Origin: Halarcobacter anaerophilus
GTDB lineage: Bacteria; Campylobacterota; Campylobacteria; Campylobacterales; Arcobacteraceae
Length of the DNA: 64,000 bases
Assembly: GCF_006459125.1 (NCBI RefSeq)
Contig: NZ_CP041070.1
Location: forward strand, 868,001 to 932,000
Reading direction: 5' to 3'
Shown piece by piece: positions 61,235-64,000 of the stretch; within the stretch, counting starts at the first letter, position 1; each line of letters opens with the position of its first letter. Under the pieces are notes generated by a model that was given only the letters and a program-made list of their open reading frames with translations, did no database searches and had not been told where the DNA came from. A program made the position numbers and the translations under genes.

Positions 61235-61858
61235 ATGAGAAAAATCAATTTTTTTAAGATTATAGAGTTTTTTTTTATTTTTATACTTTTACCCCTTTTC
61301 TTTTTTTATAAGATTTTACCCTCTGTTTTTGTGTTGCCTACTCTTTGGATTCTCTCTTTTTATGTAATTTTTTTATTAAGGAACGAGAACAATAAAGCAC
61401 TTTTTGATAAGTTTGATTTTAAAGATTTTTTGTCCGTAATAAAAAGATTTATTATCTTTTCTATTGCTATTTTTCTCTTTACATATATTTTTTATGAGGA
61501 TAAATTATTTAATTTTTTTTATCAAAAACCAAATATTTATATTCTTGTAATGATTTTATATCCTCTTCTTTCCGTTATTCCTCAAGAACTTATTTTCAGA
61601 AAGTTTTTTCTTTTTAGATATGAGTATATATTTACTCCAAAAGCTTTGATACTGCTAAATGCAGCTGTATTTGGTTTTATTCATATAATCTTTTCAAACT
61701 ACATTGCACTGCTTTTCAGTTTTATTGGAGGTTTACTTTTTATAAAAACCTATATAAACAGTAAATCTCTAAGTCTTGTATGTATTGAACATGCTTTATA
61801 TGGAGATTTAATATTTACAGTAGGTTTAGGGGAGTTTTTTTATCACGGTAATATTTAA
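61235..61858 (+). CDS. CPBP-family membrane protein, paralog of 57023-57670
   Basis: A 207-residue polytopic protein, extremely Phe-rich. It aligns without gaps to the paralog: PQELIFR at Q117-E118-R122, FGFIH at H150 and EHALYG at H186. As in the paralog, the first catalytic Glu is Gln and the HxxxN Asn is Gly. The conserved IGGLLF and SLVCIEH stretches are shared too. A gene duplication in the accessory region is likely. The last 4 bases overlap the convergent gene. Confidence 0.8.
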   Translation: MRKINFFKIIEFFFIFILLPLFFFYKILPSVFVLPTLWILSFYVIFLLRNENNKALFDKFDFKDFLSVIKRFIIFSIAIFLFTYIFYEDKLFNFFYQKPNIYILVMILYPLLSVIPQELIFRKFFLFRYEYIFTPKALILLNAAVFGFIHIIFSNYIALLFSFIGGLLFIKTYINSKSLSLVCIEHALYGDLIFTVGLGEFFYHGNI

Positions 61859-62271
61859 AAAACAAAAGATATATCGACAATACTAATATGATAAATCTCA
61901 ATTTTACTGCCTTCTGAATCCAAAATAGAATATTTGATCGTATACTCCAAAGGATCTCTAATCTCAATATTTTTTGCCACAAAATTAATATATTTTTTAT
62001 AATCTATAACAGAATATATAAATTTTACTTTTTCTTCAAATTTTTTATCATCTATATAAAGAGAATAAATCTCTTTGTCTTTTTTTCTATCATATTTATC
62101 TAAAAAATTTTTTTTATAAAGTTCTTCTGCCACAGAGTCATTTTTAAAATCACTGCTTTTATATAAAATGTAATCATCTGCTAAAATCTCTTCTAAATTT
62201 TCCGTTATTTCAAAATAGTTATATTTTTTATAATCATTTGTCTCTTCAAGTAAATGTTGTTTTATTATCAT
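61855..62271 (-). CDS. hypothetical protein
   Basis: A 138-residue, Lys/Tyr/Asp-rich protein without signal peptide or membrane segment and with alternating helix and strand. No family recognised. The ATG at 62271 has CAGGAGAAACT in front, a strong ribosome site. It converges with the CPBP paralog (4-base overlap) and diverges from the RNase T2 gene. Possibly accessory. Confidence 0.65.
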   Translation of the reverse strand: MIIKQHLLEETNDYKKYNYFEITENLEEILADDYILYKSSDFKNDSVAEELYKKNFLDKYDRKKDKEIYSLYIDDKKFEEKVKFIYSVIDYKKYINFVAKNIEIRDPLEYTIKYSILDSEGSKIEIYHISIVDISFVF

Positions 62272-62394
62272 AGTTTCTCCTGAAAATTTATTCTATTGTA
62301 AAATTGCTAATGAAATATTAATACAAGAGTAAATTTTTTTAAATATTATTTTGATATAATCAAAAAAATAATTTTTATAAAGGAGATTTTGTAA

Positions 62395-63144
62395 ATGAAT
62401 AAAATATTAATAATATTAGGTTTAACAATTACCTTGCTGTTTTCAAAAGGAGAAAAAGGGGAATTTGATTATTATGTCTTCGCTCTTAGCTGGGAAGCCG
62501 GGTTTTGTGAAAAACAAAATTACTCAAAAATAGAATGTAAAGAGGCGCAAAAAGATGAGTTCTCTGTAAACAATTTTATTTTACATGGATTATGGCCGAA
62601 TAAAAATGATGATCCGTTTTCTAAATATTCAGATTGTGAAAATACCTATAAGTGTGAAGGTGAAGGAGGTTGCTGGCCAAATCTGCCTGATTTGCATCTT
62701 ACCGCTGTGTACAAAGAAAAACTTAGTAAATATATGCCGGGCGTCGACTCTTATTTGCAAAGACATGAATGGCACAAACACGGAACTTGTACAAATAAAA
62801 CACCGACTGAATATTTTAATCAGGCTTCAAAATTGGTTGAAGAGTTTTCAAAAAGTAGTTTTGACGATTTTATATCAGACCACAGAGGAAGTAGAGTTTC
62901 AAACGGACAAATTTATCAAGAATTTGAAAAAGCATTTGGAAAAAGCAGTGCTAGAACCTTAAAATTACTTTGCTCTAAAAAAGCTAACGGAAAGTATTTA
63001 ACAGAGATTAGATTTTCTTTAAAAAAAGATATTGATGTTACAAAATCTATTTCAAGCAATATTTTTGCACCGGAAGGAAATCAGTTTGATGGATGCGGAG
63101 GAGAAAATAGTTATGTAAATATTTTAGAGTTAAAAACCAAATAA
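62395..63144 (+). CDS. exported ribonuclease of the T2 family
   Basis: A 249-residue RNase T2 (RNase I type). Signal peptide about 1-18. CAS I: FILHGLWPN with H64. CAS II: HEWHKHGTC with H124, E125, H127, K128 and H129. Several cysteine pairs (C38, C48 and others) fit disulfides in the periplasm. It cuts RNA non-specifically to 2',3'-cyclic phosphates, probably to scavenge external RNA. ATG follows AAAGGAGATTTTGTAA. A single-gene unit. Confidence 0.9.
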   Translation: MNKILIILGLTITLLFSKGEKGEFDYYVFALSWEAGFCEKQNYSKIECKEAQKDEFSVNNFILHGLWPNKNDDPFSKYSDCENTYKCEGEGGCWPNLPDLHLTAVYKEKLSKYMPGVDSYLQRHEWHKHGTCTNKTPTEYFNQASKLVEEFSKSSFDDFISDHRGSRVSNGQIYQEFEKAFGKSSARTLKLLCSKKANGKYLTEIRFSLKKDIDVTKSISSNIFAPEGNQFDGCGGENSYVNILELKTK

Positions 63145-63248
63145 ATCCAATAATTTACATTTATCTTAATTTTGTTTGAAAATAAATAAAGTTGTCCTTT
63201 TAAAAAGGAAAAAATATTTATAAAAAAATCATAGAAATACCATAACTC

Positions 63249-63277
63249 TTGACATTTAATAAAAAATTAATTATAAT
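63249..63277 (+). promoter_or_regulatory. consensus sigma-70 promoter of the S10 operon
   Basis: TTGACA at 63249-63254 and TATAAT at 63272-63277 are both perfect, with a 17-bp spacer. It is the only place in the window with both consensus boxes. It suits a strongly expressed ribosomal operon. Confidence 0.8.
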
Positions 63278-63283
63278 ACGCGC

Positions 63284-63323
63284 CCACTAAAAGTGGTTAG
63301 AGTGCTTTTTTAGCACGTCTAAC
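63284..63323 (+). promoter_or_regulatory. structured leader of the S10 operon
   Basis: Just after the promoter: a 5-bp hairpin CCACT/AGTGG (63284-63296), then an 11-bp stem with one bulged G (63296-63306 with 63312-63323) and a T loop. The ATG is at 63344, 20 bases on, after AAAGGAAAAAC. It may be an autoregulatory leader or transcript-stability element; there is no T-run typical of a terminator after the hairpin. Confidence 0.5.
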
Positions 63324-63343
63324 GAGTTCTTTAAAGGAAAAAC

Positions 63344-63658
63344 ATGGAAAAAATTAGATTAAAGCTTAAAGCTTATGATCATAGAGTTTTAGACAGAAGT
63401 GTTGCTTCAATTGTTGAAGCTGTAAAAAGAACTGGTGCTGAGTTGAGAGGTCCAATTCCTCTTCCAACGAAAATCAGAAAATATACAGTTCTTAAAGGTC
63501 CTCACGTAAACAAAGACGCGAGAGAGCAATTCGAAATCAGAGTGCACACAAGAATGATTGATATCATTGCTGCAACTCCTGATACAGTAGATTCATTAAT
63601 GAAACTAGACTTGGCTCCTGAAGTTGATGTTGAAGTTAGATCAATGGGTCAAGAATAA
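63344..63658 (+). CDS. rpsJ: 30S ribosomal protein S10
   Basis: A 104-residue S10, typical length, starting [19 protein letters not shown], with the [21 protein letters not shown] loop and the [12 protein letters not shown] strand. It binds 16S rRNA in the 30S head and also acts as NusE in antitermination. It opens the S10-L3-... operon. Confidence 0.97.
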   Translation: MEKIRLKLKAYDHRVLDRSVASIVEAVKRTGAELRGPIPLPTKIRKYTVLKGPHVNKDAREQFEIRVHTRMIDIIAATPDTVDSLMKLDLAPEVDVEVRSMGQE

Positions 63659-63674
63659 GAAGAAAGGGTAGTAA

Positions 63675-64000
63675 ATGGAATTTATCGTAGAAAAAATCGG
63701 TATGAGTAGAACTATTTCAGTTCCTGCAACACCAGTTACACTTTTAAAAGTTCTTGATGCAAAAGTATGTGACGTAAATGAGGGTGTGGCACTTGTATCT
63801 TATAGCGATGGTAAAAAAATTAACAAAGCTATAGAAGGTCAACAAAAAAAATATGGTTTAAGCAAAGAGTTTAATAGATTTGCAACATTAGATGTTGCTA
63901 ACACTGAAGCTGGTGATTTAGATGTATCTGTATTATCTGAAGCTAAAGTTTTAAAAACAACTTTTAAAACTAAAGGTAGAGGTTTTCAAGGTGGAGTTAA
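63675..64000 (+). CDS. rplC: 50S ribosomal protein L3, 3' end cut off by the window
   Basis: The frame from ATG 63675 ([20 protein letters not shown]) runs to the window end without a stop (about 108 codons), ending in the GRGFQGGV motif near the conserved L3 signature. The ribosome site is AAAGGGTAGTAA. L3 is an early assembly protein of the 50S subunit. It follows rpsJ by 16 bases. Confidence 0.95.
   Translation, partial: MEFIVEKIGMSRTISVPATPVTLLKVLDAKVCDVNEGVALVSYSDGKKINKAIEGQQKKYGLSKEFNRFATLDVANTEAGDLDVSVLSEAKVLKTTFKTKGRGFQGGV

Overview
The window is a contiguous, AT-rich stretch of a Campylobacterota chromosome, most likely from the Arcobacter group (Arcobacteraceae). Three things point there. 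The first is gene order: folD-lepB-rpiB, rplY-pth-lptG-type permease, tyrS-spoT-rpoZ-pyrH, glyA-lysS, apt/pepA/ychF and ruvA-ddl-hydrolase-murF all match neighbourhoods I know from Campylobacter and Arcobacter relatives. The second is strong A/T bias, with promoters visible mainly as a TATAAT -10 box. The third is the large sensory repertoire: a chemoreceptor, two histidine kinases, a diguanylate cyclase and an HDOD protein. I count 69 protein genes, including a partial acyl-CoA dehydrogenase-like gene at the left edge and a partial rplC at the right edge. I see no tRNA, rRNA, CRISPR array, insertion sequence or prophage, and no gene-free stretch longer than 200 bases.

Layout. 1-1273 (-): a tight three-gene operon with an acyl-CoA dehydrogenase-like protein and two unknown small proteins. 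1408-6144: a copper-type TonB-dependent receptor, an HD-domain protein, and a DUF2156/GNAT pair. 6158-12748: rpiB-lepB-folD (-), a small cytochrome c, rplY-pth-lptG-type permease-NUDIX (+), and an exported murein amidase. 12750-29281 (-): a long block of core genes covering nitronate monooxygenase family, tyrS, spoT, rpoZ, pyrH, an unknown ATPase, pdxA, pdxJ, trpE, a SPOR protein, glyA, lysS, CvpA and an orphan sensor kinase. 29420-40589 (+): ispG, dnaB, a pseudopilin, gmhB, apt, trpB, dedA, pepA, hldA, osmC, ychF and HDOD. 40620-51806: recO, ppnP, a diguanylate cyclase/kinase/response regulator operon, superoxide reductase, thiL, truD, and a mini CheZ-like protein next to a haem-type chemoreceptor. 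51903-56169 (+): ruvA-ddl-hydrolase-murF-HIT. 56182-63144: an accessory stretch with a lipoprotein/small-protein pair, two paralogous CPBP membrane proteins, two FAD oxidoreductases, an RraB-like protein and a secreted RNase T2. 63249-64000: the promoter, structured leader and first two genes of the S10 ribosomal-protein operon.

How genes work together. Cell-envelope building is spread over ddl, murF, the amidase, the SPOR protein, lepB, the LptF/G-type permease, gmhB and hldA. Vitamin and cofactor synthesis is represented by pdxA/pdxJ, folD, thiL and ispG. The signalling genes at 41692-46593 form one operon whose promoter carries an 11-bp-period direct repeat like a Pho box, suggesting autoregulation by its own OmpR-family regulator. 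The chemotaxis pair at 49236-51806 joins a receptor with a c-haem motif to a 119-residue protein with the CheZ phosphatase D-x3-Q motif and a FliM-like C-terminal tail. These two, plus an amidase that seems to start at ATT and the unknown small-protein pair at 56182-56879, are the parts most worth following up.
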